Of a stretch of DNA of 22,642 nucleotides, positions 15,161 through 21,101 are shown piece after piece. Positions within the stretch are counted from its first letter, which is position 1, and each line of letters begins with the position of its first letter. The position numbers were made by a program, and so were the translations under genes. The stretch is from a virus, in IMG/VR virus record IMGVR_UViG_3300048837_000868, positions 1 to 22,642 of that record, one strand, 5' to 3'. Below the pieces are notes generated by a model. The model did not search any database. It was not told where the DNA came from and saw only the letters and a list, made by a program, of their open reading frames with translations.

Positions 15161-16461
15161 CGATCCGTGTCACGCCCGATCTTCTGGTCGCAGCGATGGG
15201 CTGCACGCGCGAGCGCGCCGACCGATACGCCGCACATCTGGACGCGGCATGCCTTGCGGGCGGCATCAGCACGGGCATGGCCGGCGTGGCGCGGCTGGCG
15301 CAGTTTCTGGCCCAGCTGGGGCACGAAAGCGGCGCGCTGGTCTACGTGCGCGAGATCGCGGATGGCAGTGCCTACGAAGGCCGGGCCGACCTGGGCAACA
15401 CCCAGCCCGGAGACGGGCGCAGGTATCGCGGGCGCGGCCTGATCCAGACCACCGGCCGGGCCAACTACCGCAAGACGCGCGGGTGGCTGGCAGCCCTGAA
15501 CGTCCGCGACGCGCCAGACTTCGAGGCCGAGCCCGAGCTGCTGGAAACGCCGCAATGGGCGGCCTGGTCAGCTGTCGGGTTCTGGCACGCGAACAAGCTC
15601 AATGTCGTGGCCGACGGCGACGACCTGACGGCGTGCATCCGCGTCGGGCGTGGCGTCAACCGAGGCAACGTCAACGACGCCCGGCCCGCCAATGGCGAGG
15701 ATGACCGCATCAAACGCTGGCGGCGGGCCAGGGCGGCGGTTGCGGCGGCCGCTGGCACACCGACGGCGCAGCAGCAGCCGGCCCCCGTCGTCACGGCGAC
15801 CACGGTGCCGGTTTCACAGAGTCAACCCTCACCGCCGGCTTCCGCGCCGGCACAGGAGCAGAGCATGCCCCCTTCACTGCTGGCTGGCCTGGCGTCGACC
15901 GTCATCAACCTGTTCACCCCGATCGCGGCCGAGAAACTGCGCAAGGAAATCGGGCGCCACACCGACGACTCTTCCGTGGCCGAGCAGCTGACCGCCGGCG
16001 TCATCGACGCAGCGAAGGCAGCCACCGGCATGAGCGACCCGATTCAAGCCGTGGCCGCGGTGCAGAGCGACCCGGCGGCGCTGGAGCGCGCCGAGGCCGG
16101 TGCCATGCAGTCGCTGGACCGCCTGCTGCCGCTGATCGAGCGCATCAACGCCATGGAGCAGGGCAACATCCGCGCCGCGCGCGAGTTCAACGCCGCCGAG
16201 CCGCTGTTCATCGACACGCCCTGGATCCGCATGAAGTTCGTGCACCTGCTGTCGCTGGTGTTCGTCACCTTCTCTGGCTGGTTCGTGCTGGAGAACTGGG
16301 GCTCGCTCACGCCTGAGCTCAAGGGTGCGGTGATCACCCTGATGGTGATCGCCGGCTGGAACGGCGTGCGCGACTACTGGATGGGCAGCAGCAACGGCAG
16401 CGCCGAGAAGACCGCCATGCTGACCAGCGCCGAGGCTGCGCAGCGCCGCCCGGGGGGCTGA
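15157..16461 (+). CDS. GH19 endolysin fused to a 3TM-holin-type C-terminal domain
   Basis: Starts with GTG inside the preceding stop (GTGA). Residues 1-175 form a GH19 (chitinase-like) peptidoglycan hydrolase, with catalytic Glu57 in QLGHESG and likely Glu74 in YEGR, followed by the family block LGNTQPGDGRRYRGRGLIQTTGRANY split across residues 79-104. About 180-235 is a Pro/Ala/Gln/Ser-rich linker. Residues 237-434 are an entirely different domain ending in two hydrophobic helices and YWMGSSNGSAEKT, a hallmark of 3TM-type (GTA_holin_3TM-like) holins. Endolysin and holin are normally separate; here they share one frame. A strong internal start at 15865 could release the holin part. Confidence 0.85.
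   Translation: MTIRVTPDLLVAAMGCTRERADRYAAHLDAACLAGGISTGMAGVARLAQFLAQLGHESGALVYVREIADGSAYEGRADLGNTQPGDGRRYRGRGLIQTTGRANYRKTRGWLAALNVRDAPDFEAEPELLETPQWAAWSAVGFWHANKLNVVADGDDLTACIRVGRGVNRGNVNDARPANGEDDRIKRWRRARAAVAAAAGTPTAQQQPAPVVTATTVPVSQSQPSPPASAPAQEQSMPPSLLAGLASTVINLFTPIAAEKLRKEIGRHTDDSSVAEQLTAGVIDAAKAATGMSDPIQAVAAVQSDPAALERAEAGAMQSLDRLLPLIERINAMEQGNIRAAREFNAAEPLFIDTPWIRMKFVHLLSLVFVTFSGWFVLENWGSLTPELKGAVITLMVIAGWNGVRDYWMGSSNGSAEKTAMLTSAEAAQRRPGG
15865..16461 (+). CDS. Putative holin from an internal in-frame start in the endolysin gene
   Basis: ATG at 15865 is in frame and preceded by AGGAG at 15854-15858 with 6-nt spacing. The product would be 198 residues: an N-terminal amphipathic segment (MPPSLLAGLASTVINLF), a helical middle, TM helices at about 125-142 and 152-166, and a polar end with GSSNGS. 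The sequence matches 3TM-type phage holins. Separate translation is inferred from the ribosome binding site and domain boundary. Confidence 0.65.
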   Translation: MPPSLLAGLASTVINLFTPIAAEKLRKEIGRHTDDSSVAEQLTAGVIDAAKAATGMSDPIQAVAAVQSDPAALERAEAGAMQSLDRLLPLIERINAMEQGNIRAAREFNAAEPLFIDTPWIRMKFVHLLSLVFVTFSGWFVLENWGSLTPELKGAVITLMVIAGWNGVRDYWMGSSNGSAEKTAMLTSAEAAQRRPGG

Positions 16462-16540
16462 TCAGGCCTGTCGGCCAAGGGGGTGCGCGGCGGCCTGAGC
16501 CGGCGCACAATCGCGGCCTGCACCGCTGGAGACTGACACC

Positions 16541-16972
16541 ATGCGCAAAGCCGCCGCCCACGCCGCCGCCCACGCCATCACCGCCCTGATCCTGGCCGCG
16601 CCCCTGCTGGCAGCGGCCCAGGGCACCATGTACCGCTGCCAGGCCCCCGACGGCAGCCTGAGCTTCCAGCAGACCCCGTGCGAAGCCGGCACGCGCGGCG
16701 GCCAGATCGAGGCCCGCGAGGTGCCCGTGACGACGATGGGCGACAACATCCTGGCCCGGGTCGGGCGCAATGCCGAAACCCGCGAGAGGCTGACCGAGAC
16801 CGACATGGTGCAGCGCCTGGGCCAGCCCAGCGGCCGCAACGTCGACGTCTTCAACGGCGTGGCCACGGTGCAGCATGTGTACCGCTACCCTGACGGCAGC
16901 GTGCGCTACGTCTACACGCGTGACGGCGTGGTGATCGGCGCGCAGGTGCGCGAAAGCGGCCGGCACAGGTGA
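16541..16972 (+). CDS. Secreted DUF4124-domain protein
   Basis: A Sec signal peptide covers about residues 1-26 (basic MRKAAAHAAAH, hydrophobic LILAAPLLAAA, cleavage near AAA-QG). Next is TMYRCQAPDGSLSFQQTPC, the DUF4124 signature with two Cys that may form a disulfide. The C-terminal half has RLGQPSGRNVDVFNGV followed by YRYPDGSVRYVYTRDGVV, resembling the lipoprotein SmpA/OmlA-type fold. It has a ribosome binding site (CTGGAGA) and a CACAAT at 16506-16511 that could be a -10 element. It sits between lysis genes and the attachment site, so it may be a phage accessory (moron) gene acting in the periplasm, or a host gene if a prophage border lies to its left. Confidence 0.7.
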   Translation: MRKAAAHAAAHAITALILAAPLLAAAQGTMYRCQAPDGSLSFQQTPCEAGTRGGQIEAREVPVTTMGDNILARVGRNAETRERLTETDMVQRLGQPSGRNVDVFNGVATVQHVYRYPDGSVRYVYTRDGVVIGAQVRESGRHR

Positions 16973-16984
16973 ATCGGTAGCACG

Positions 16985-17007
16985 CACGCAAGTGCTTGTC
17001 ACGCAAG
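16985..17007 (+). repeat. Direct repeat CACGCAAG x2 beside att core
   Basis: CACGCAAG occurs at 16985-16992 and 17000-17007, 15 bp apart start to start, immediately left of the hairpin and tRNA-like core. Repeats of this kind next to an attachment core are candidate integrase or excisionase arm sites; this is inference. Confidence 0.45.
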
Positions 17008-17023
17008 GGGTGCAGCCCCTTGC
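17003..17023. repeat. Perfect inverted repeat at the left edge of the att core
   Basis: GCAAGGGG (17003-17010) and CCCCTTGC (17016-17023) form an 8-bp perfect stem around TGCAG. Its right arm overlaps the start of the tRNA-Cys-like sequence (TTGC). No T run follows, so it is unlikely to be a terminator; it could be a core-type Int site. Confidence 0.55.
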
Positions 17024-17063
17024 AAATCCGTCCAGCCCGGTTCGACTCCGGGTCGCGCCTCCA
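17021..17063 (+). other. Phage attachment core: 3' part of tRNA-Cys(GCA)
   Basis: From the anticodon loop TTGCAAA (anticodon GCA) through the TPsiC arm (CCCGG TTCGACT CCGGG) and TCGCGCC, T, CCA, the sequence matches the 3' portion of bacterial tRNA-Cys. The 5' strands needed for the acceptor stem (GGCGCGA) and anticodon stem are not present upstream, so it is not a functional tRNA here. Phages that integrate into tRNA genes carry exactly this segment to restore the gene. With phage genes on both sides, attP (or a junction between tandem prophages) fits best; attL/attR of a single prophage is the alternative. Confidence 0.8.
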
Positions 17064-17069
17064 CAAAAC

Positions 17070-17085
17070 GCCTGATAAATCAGGC
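17070..17085 (+). repeat. Small hairpin downstream of the tRNA-Cys 3' end
   Basis: GCCTGA (17070-17075) pairs with TCAGGC (17080-17085) around TAAA. It separates the CCA end from the terminator and could aid tRNA 3' processing or be part of the terminator region. Confidence 0.4.
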
Positions 17086-17090
17086 ACTTA

Positions 17091-17120
17091 GACGCCCCGC
17101 TCACCGGGGCGTCTTTCTTT
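17091..17120 (+). terminator. Intrinsic terminator after the tRNA-Cys 3' segment
   Basis: GACGCCCCG (17091-17099) pairs with CGGGGCGTC (17105-17113), loop CTCAC, followed by TTTCTTTCC. It would end transcription of a tRNA-Cys gene restored by integration, and would also insulate the integrase gene from late transcription. Confidence 0.8.
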
Positions 17121-17164
17121 CCGCCGCTGAAACTGGCTGAGAACCGGTGCCACGCTACCACCAG

Positions 17165-17183
17165 GCGGTAGCAGTGCTACCGC
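17165..17183. promoter_or_regulatory. Operator-like dyad upstream of the phage integrase
   Basis: GCGGTAGCA (17165-17173) and TGCTACCGC (17175-17183) form a perfect 9-bp inverted repeat with one central G. A further half-like GCTACC lies about 20 bp to the left. It is about 50 bp upstream of the integrase ATG, where a repressor, Xis or Int arm site would act. TACAGT at 17220-17225 could be the -10 element; no good -35 is seen. Confidence 0.45.
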
Positions 17184-17233
17184 GGACGGATCGGTGTGTG
17201 CGTCGAGTCGAGTTCGCGCTACAGTCCGCCGCC

Positions 17234-18424
17234 ATGGCGATCAGCGTGCAGGAACGGGGCGGGCGGCATCAGCTGCGGGTGACGCACAAGCTTCTGCCGC
17301 GGCCGTTCTTCCACACCTTCGAGACCGCCGACGAGGCCCGGGCCTACGGCCGGCAGCTGCACAGTTTGCTGGAGCGTGGCGTGGTGCCGGCCGAGCTGGC
17401 CGTGCAGGGTCCGCGCCGTGATGACCCGCTGCTGGTGCAGGTGGTGCGGGCGTACCTGCGCACCGCGCCCGTGGCGCCCACCGACGAGCAGCTGCTGGGC
17501 ACGATGCTCGAAGAGCTGGCTGGGGTGCGCGTGGGTCACGTCACCTATGCCTGGGCGGAGGCCTACGTGCGCCGGCTGAAGGTGGAGCGCAACCTGGCGC
17601 CCAGCAGCATTCGCAAGCGCGTGGGGTCGCTGGCCCGGGTGATCGACTGGCACCACCGCACCAGCACCCCCGCCGGCCAGGTGCCGCCAGGCACGGCGCT
17701 GCGGCTGCTGCCGGTGGGCTACAGCGCCTACAGCCGCGTCGACACCGAGGAAGCCGCGGCCAAGGGCAAGGCGCCCAAGCGCGACCAGCAGCGCGACCGC
17801 CGGCTGGCGCCCGACGAGGAAGCCCGCGTGCGCCGTGCACTGGCCGGCCACAAGCGACCGGATCGCGAGCGCGCGCTGGTGGTGGACCCGGAGTTCGTGA
17901 TGCTGGTCGACCTGCTGGTGCACACGGGCCTGCGCCTGCGCGAGGCCTACCGCCTGCGGGTAGGGCAGATTGACTTTGCGCGCCATGTGATCGCCGTGGA
18001 CGGCAGCAAGGGCCACCGCGGGCAGCTCAAGCCCCGCCAGGTGCCGATGACGCCGGCGCTTGAGGAACTGCTGCGCGCCTACTGTCGCGGCCGCGTGGGC
18101 CTGCTCTTCAGCTTCTGGGACGGCCGCGAGGCCTCGCTACGGGCCACCACGAGCCGGCTGTCGGCCCGGTTTGCCAGCCTGTTCGACTACGCCCAGGTAC
18201 CCGACTTCACCGAGCACGACCTGCGCCACGAGGCCACCTGCCGCTGGGTGGAGCTGCGATCGCCCGGGGGCGGCTGGATGTTCAGCGACCTGGAGGTCTG
18301 CCGCATCATGGGCTGGACGGATCCGCGCATGATGTTGCGCTATGCCAGCTTGCGGGGTGAGGACCTGGCCGCGCGCATGCGCCCGGGTGTTCAGGCGCCC
18401 AACGAGGGCAGCGCGGGGGGCTGA
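17234..18424 (+). CDS. Phage tyrosine integrase
   Basis: The 396-residue product is a site-specific tyrosine recombinase. An N-terminal arm-binding-like region (VQERGGRHQLRVTHKL) is followed by a SAM-like core-binding domain (about 65-145) and a catalytic domain (about 190-380). Visible catalytic residues are Arg234 (HTGLRLREA), Lys259 (DGSKGHRGQ), His328 and Arg331 (HDLRHE), Trp361 in the His/Trp position (MGWTDP), and Tyr370 (LRYASL). I chose ATG 17234 over the upstream 17147 because the protein starts there like other phage integrases. It lies next to the tRNA-Cys core, so it very likely acts at it. Its last 34 bp overlap the convergent HTH gene. Confidence 0.9.
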   Translation: MAISVQERGGRHQLRVTHKLLPRPFFHTFETADEARAYGRQLHSLLERGVVPAELAVQGPRRDDPLLVQVVRAYLRTAPVAPTDEQLLGTMLEELAGVRVGHVTYAWAEAYVRRLKVERNLAPSSIRKRVGSLARVIDWHHRTSTPAGQVPPGTALRLLPVGYSAYSRVDTEEAAAKGKAPKRDQQRDRRLAPDEEARVRRALAGHKRPDRERALVVDPEFVMLVDLLVHTGLRLREAYRLRVGQIDFARHVIAVDGSKGHRGQLKPRQVPMTPALEELLRAYCRGRVGLLFSFWDGREASLRATTSRLSARFASLFDYAQVPDFTEHDLRHEATCRWVELRSPGGGWMFSDLEVCRIMGWTDPRMMLRYASLRGEDLAARMRPGVQAPNEGSAGG

Positions 18425-18702
18425 CGGCGCCCGCTGCGCCCGCCGTGGGGTGTGGCTTGATGCCGCGCTGCAGGGATGTCGTGCAGCGTGGCGCTGGGCT
18501 TGATGGGTGTGCGGCGTTCTTCGGCCTGGGCCAGCGCCAAGGCGTCCAGGCGGGCGAACAGCGCGCCTGCCGGGAACACCCAGTCGCGGCCCAGCTTGAT
18601 GCCCGGCAGCTGACCGCTGCGTGCCAGCTCGCGCACGGTGTCAGGCGAGCACAGCAGCAGCTGTGCGACCTGGTCAGCCGAGAGCGGGGCGCGCGCGTCC
18701 AT
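18391..18702 (-). CDS. Excisionase-type helix-turn-helix protein, directly after intI
   Basis: The 103-residue protein has an excisionase/MerR-like HTH near its N-terminus: residues about 7-45 with LSADQVAQLL, SPDTVRELARSGQLPGIKLGRDWVFP. This is the helix-turn-helix plus wing pattern of the HTH_17/excisionase family. The C-terminal half is basic and Pro-rich. Its ATG is 2 nt beyond the intI stop, so the two are probably translated from one mRNA. Its 3' end overlaps the phage integrase gene on the other strand by 34 bp. It could be the directionality factor of the phage integrase, a regulator of intI or the cassettes, or an IntI partner; the sequence cannot decide. Confidence 0.75.
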   Translation of the reverse strand: MDARAPLSADQVAQLLLCSPDTVRELARSGQLPGIKLGRDWVFPAGALFARLDALALAQAEERRTPIKPSATLHDIPAARHQATPHGGRSGRRQPPALPSLGA

Positions 18703-18704
18703 GG

Positions 18705-19742
18705 TCAGGCGATGGCGTCGAGCGGGCTGCGCACGCCGCTGCGGTGCCGGCCCACGACGTGGGTGTAGATCTGCGTCGTCTCGACGTTCGCGTGGCCCAG
18801 CAGCGTCTGGATGTCGCGGATGTTGGTGCCGTTCTCAAGCAGGTGCGTTGCGAAACTGTGCCGCAAGGTGTGCACGGTGGCGCGCTTCTGGATGCCTGCG
18901 GCCTTGACTGCTGCTCGCATGGCGCGCTGCACGTTGACCTCGTGCAGGTGGTGCCGCCTGATGACGCCGGTACGTGGGCAGGTGGCGTAGCCCGGGCTAC
19001 AGAAAACGAACTGCCATGACCACTCCCGACCGGCGCGTGGGTACTTCATGGTCAGCGCGTGCGGCAGCTCAACGTCGGCCATGCCCTTGGCCTGATCCAC
19101 GTCGTGCAAAACGCGGCGCTCGCGCAGGTGCGCGCGCAGCGGCTGCACCAGGCTCTCCGGGATCATCGTGCTGCGGTCCTTTCCGCCCTTGCCCTGACGG
19201 ATGGTGAGCACGCGGCGCTCAAGGTCAAGGTCCTGCACGCGCATGCGCAGGCCTTCCATCAGGCGCGCACCGGTGCCGTACAGCAGGCGCAGCACCAAGC
19301 CCGGCGTGCCGGTGGTGGCGTTGAGCAGGCGCCGCACTTCGTCCTGGCTCAGCACGGCGGGCAGGTATTTGCTGGCCTTGGCGCGCGTGAGTTCGTTCAG
19401 CCACGGGAGTTCGCAGCCCAGCACCTCTTTGTAGAGGAACAGCAGCGCCGATAGTGCCTGGTTCTGCGTGCTGGCGCTGACCTCGCGCTCGACGGCCAGG
19501 TGGTTGAGGTAGGCCGTGACCTCGACGGAGCCCATGCTGGCCGGATGGCGCTTGCCGTGCCACAGGCTGAAGCGCTTGGCCCACTGCACGTAAGTGCGCT
19601 CGGTTGCAAGAGAGTAGTGCTTCTCGCGCACCTTGCCTGCAATTCGCTCCCACAGGTTGGGTTGTCGAGATAACGGCCGGCGCGTGTCGTCTATTACCGG
19701 AAGCGCATCTGGAATTGCAGGCAATTCAATAGCTTGCGGCAT
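18705..19742 (-). CDS. intI: Integron integrase IntI
   Basis: The 345-residue tyrosine recombinase recombines attI and attC sites. It is separated from ordinary phage/Xer recombinases by the IntI-specific insertion at about 228-268: ALTMKYPRAGREWSWQFVF, then PRTGVIRRHHLHE. Catalytic residues are present: Arg160 (GTGARLMEGLR), Lys188 region (GKGGKDR), His291 and Arg294 (HTLRHSFATH), His317 (LLGHAN), and Tyr326 (IYTHV). The end, SGVRSPLD, is also typical. Length and reading frame are intact, so it looks active. GGAG lies 6 nt before the ATG. It lies only 30 nt after the stop of the first cassette ORF and reads in the same direction, unlike cassette ORFs in usual integrons. No LexA box was evident upstream. 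Confidence 0.93.
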   Translation of the reverse strand: MPQAIELPAIPDALPVIDDTRRPLSRQPNLWERIAGKVREKHYSLATERTYVQWAKRFSLWHGKRHPASMGSVEVTAYLNHLAVEREVSASTQNQALSALLFLYKEVLGCELPWLNELTRAKASKYLPAVLSQDEVRRLLNATTGTPGLVLRLLYGTGARLMEGLRMRVQDLDLERRVLTIRQGKGGKDRSTMIPESLVQPLRAHLRERRVLHDVDQAKGMADVELPHALTMKYPRAGREWSWQFVFCSPGYATCPRTGVIRRHHLHEVNVQRAMRAAVKAAGIQKRATVHTLRHSFATHLLENGTNIRDIQTLLGHANVETTQIYTHVVGRHRSGVRSPLDAIA

Positions 19743-19803
19743 TGAGTGCTCCGGTGCTATGCGACACGGTGATCATTGGCCTGTCGTAGAAGATACGTTC
19801 GGC
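19743..19803. other. attI: attI site region with first cassette junction
   Basis: The core GTTCGGC at 19797-19803 is the recombination point, with the cut between G19797 and T19798. The seven bases match the complement of the R'' box of attC1 (GCCGAAC), as expected if the cassette circle was inserted here. Only 54 bp separate the core from the intI ATG, short for an attI. The sequence also encodes the last seven residues of the first antisense cassette ORF. Confidence 0.75.
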
Positions 19804-20126
19804 CCCAGCGCTTTGCGCAGCGCGGCCATGTGTTCATCCATCAGCCCGTTCGGATCCCACACGCCACCGCGCACCACTATCCAGGCGGTAATGCACCGCT
19901 CCGCACTGCGGCGCAGGTTGTCGAATGCGTCGTGCTGCAGCTCGCCGTGCCAGCGCTCCGCATCCTTCGCGTAGTGCTCGGCCGCCTTGCTCCAGGTGTG
20001 CGCTTCGCTGGCAAATCGCTGGTTCTCCGTGCGCAGCCGTTCAATCTCTGCCGCCTGCCACTGCGTCAGCTTCATCAGCCGCGCCATGTCGTCAGGCAGC
20101 GGTATCAACATCGTCGGTTCGGCCAT
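19773..20126 (-). CDS. Cassette 1 ORF b: coiled-coil phage-type small protein
   Basis: The 117-residue protein has an N-terminal MAEPTMLIPLPDDMARLMK, a clear coiled-coil-like stretch (about 20-60, WQAAEIERLRTENQRF onward) and a C-terminal globular part (AERCITAWIVVRGGVWDPNG). It resembles small early-region phage proteins of unknown function; no enzyme motif is seen. It starts 3 nt after the upstream ORF in the same cassette, so translation is probably coupled. The gene runs over the cassette border. Residues Pro-Asn are encoded by the core GCCGAAC, and the last seven (VSSTTGQ) come from attI DNA. The C-terminus would therefore change if the cassette moved. Confidence 0.7.
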   Translation of the reverse strand: MAEPTMLIPLPDDMARLMKLTQWQAAEIERLRTENQRFASEAHTWSKAAEHYAKDAERWHGELQHDAFDNLRRSAERCITAWIVVRGGVWDPNGLMDEHMAALRKALGPNVSSTTGQ

Positions 20127-20129
20127 GTG

Positions 20130-20357
20130 TCAAGCATTCCTTGTCGGTTGGGCGGCCCATCCGCCAAACTGCGCCCGCTCGTAGTCGGCCGCCGTGTGGC
20201 ACTCGCTCGGGAAGTGAAGGCCCGGCATGCAGCACTCGCCGGGCGGCAGGCAGCAACCGAACTCGGGTTGTTCGTGCGGGTCGTCTTCCGCCACTGGTTC
20301 GTCCCAATCGGTGCATTCGTCGCAGCCGTTGCAGCCGTACTCGCAGGGTCTCAACAT
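20130..20357 (-). CDS. Cassette 1 ORF a: Cys-rich phage-type small protein
   Basis: The 75-residue product starts at ATG 20357, preceded by AAGGA with 8-nt spacing; an in-frame upstream ATG (20411) would lie inside attC and is less likely. It carries a CxxxCxxCxxC cluster (CEYGCNGCDEC, residues 5-15) and a second cluster CCLPPGECCMPGLHF...ECHTAADYE, which suggests zinc or another metal. The same motif set occurs in small proteins of unknown function in proteobacterial phages (from memory, not searched). Its start is about 37 nt from the attC1 core. Orientation is opposite to attC1 polarity. Confidence 0.72.
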   Translation of the reverse strand: MLRPCEYGCNGCDECTDWDEPVAEDDPHEQPEFGCCLPPGECCMPGLHFPSECHTAADYERAQFGGWAAQPTRNA

Positions 20358-20393
20358 GTCAGCAGTCCTTACAGGTTCGCTTCGGTCACAGGG

Positions 20394-20456
20394 GCCGAAC
20401 AAGCCACTCAACCGGACTGGCCCTGGCGGGCCAGCCGGTTACCGGCAACGTTATGC
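20394..20456 (+). other. attC: attC1 recombination site
   Basis: R'' GCCGAAC (20394-20400) and R' GTTATGC (20450-20456) bound a 63-bp imperfect palindrome. CAACCGG...CTGGCC in the 5' half pairs with GGCCAGCCGGTTA in the 3' half. The 5' half reads TCAACCGG where the complement of the 3' half reads TAACCGG: the extra C marks plus-strand polarity, pointing away from intI as in standard arrays. Confidence 0.82.
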
Positions 20457-20966
20457 AGCACCAACAGCCCCGCTCGCCTGCATCCGCGCAAGCGCCAACA
20501 GTCTCTGGTTGGCGTTAGTCAGTCGGGCCAGCAGAAGGCGCTTTTCCTCAAGGTACACAGCCGCGAACTTCGGGTCGTGCATCACGATGCTGCTGGTGTT
20601 GCTGATGAGGTCAGCGCACTTGATGGTCTGCACCCAGCCCGGCGCGTTCGCCAACCTGTCGCGGCTCATGGCTTTGCGCTCGGCCCGGTTGCCTTTCTCA
20701 AGGTCGCTCAGAAGTCGCACTCCATCTGCCACCGCATCGCCAAACTCGCCGCGCAGGTGCGTCACGGTCACGCCCTGGTCTTCCACGCAGTCGTGCAGCC
20801 ATGCCACCGAAACCATCATGTCGACAAAGTCGGGCGGCGCCACAGTTGCCACGATGCCAGCCACTTCGGCTAGGTGGTCGGTGTACGGGTTGCTCGTGTA
20901 CTTGCGCTGCTGGTGCGCGTGTACTGCGCGTGCCAGCATCATCGCTTTGTAGGCGGTTCGTTCCAT
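20451..20966 (-). CDS. Cassette 2 ORF: HD-family (p)ppGpp hydrolase-like protein
   Basis: The 171-residue protein matches the RelA/SpoT hydrolase (MESH1-like) HD fold. It has HQQRKYTSNPYTDHLAEVA (residues 18-36), the metal-binding LHDCVED (57-63, His58 Asp59, catalytic Glu62 Asp63) and a later Asp in KCADLISN (Asp119). It could remove the 3'-pyrophosphate of (p)ppGpp or act on a related nucleotide, changing stringent signalling during infection or lysogeny. I chose ATG 20966, with AGAGG 6 nt upstream; longer frames start inside attC2. The TAA stop is supplied by the core GTTATGC of the cassette's own first bases. It reads opposite to the attC polarity. Confidence 0.8.
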   Translation of the reverse strand: MERTAYKAMMLARAVHAHQQRKYTSNPYTDHLAEVAGIVATVAPPDFVDMMVSVAWLHDCVEDQGVTVTHLRGEFGDAVADGVRLLSDLEKGNRAERKAMSRDRLANAPGWVQTIKCADLISNTSSIVMHDPKFAAVYLEEKRLLLARLTNANQRLLALARMQASGAVGAA

Positions 20967-20999
20967 TCTCATCCTCTCGTTGCCCGCCACCAGGGCGCT

Positions 21000-21101
21000 G
21001 CATAACTGTCGGTTCAAGCGCGACTGCCAACGGCTGGCAAGGTTTGCGCGCTTTGGTTGCTTGGTCGCTGCCGTTGTCAGCGGCTTAACCTGGCGTTCGG
21101 C
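21000..21101 (+). other. attC: attC2 recombination site
   Basis: R'' GCATAAC (21000-21006) and R' GTTCGGC (21095-21101) bound a 102-bp palindromic site. The inner L'' is GTTCAAGC (21012-21019) and L' is GCTTAAC (21083-21089). The complement of L' is GTTAAGC, so L'' has one extra C, the classic extrahelical-base asymmetry, again giving plus-strand polarity. R'' matches the start of cassette 2 (TTATGC). Confidence 0.85.

Noticed and set aside
16973-17063. A complete, functional tRNA-Cys gene
   Set aside because: The 3' half is clear, but no upstream GGCGCGA acceptor strand, D arm or pairing anticodon-stem strand is present.
16334-17161. 275-codon minus-strand ORF over the DUF4124 gene and att core
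   Set aside because: It is antisense to a signal-peptide protein and runs through the tRNA-like core; it has no ribosome binding site or domain.
19743-19797. Strong Pc promoter or LexA box in attI
   Set aside because: No convincing -35/-10 pair or CTGT-N8-ACAG operator was found in the 54 bp, although weak promoters cannot be excluded by eye.
19776-20873. Long plus-strand ORF (365 codons) through cassettes 1 and 2
   Set aside because: It crosses attC1, is His/Arg/Val-rich without domain features and is the shadow of well-formed minus-strand proteins with ribosome binding sites.
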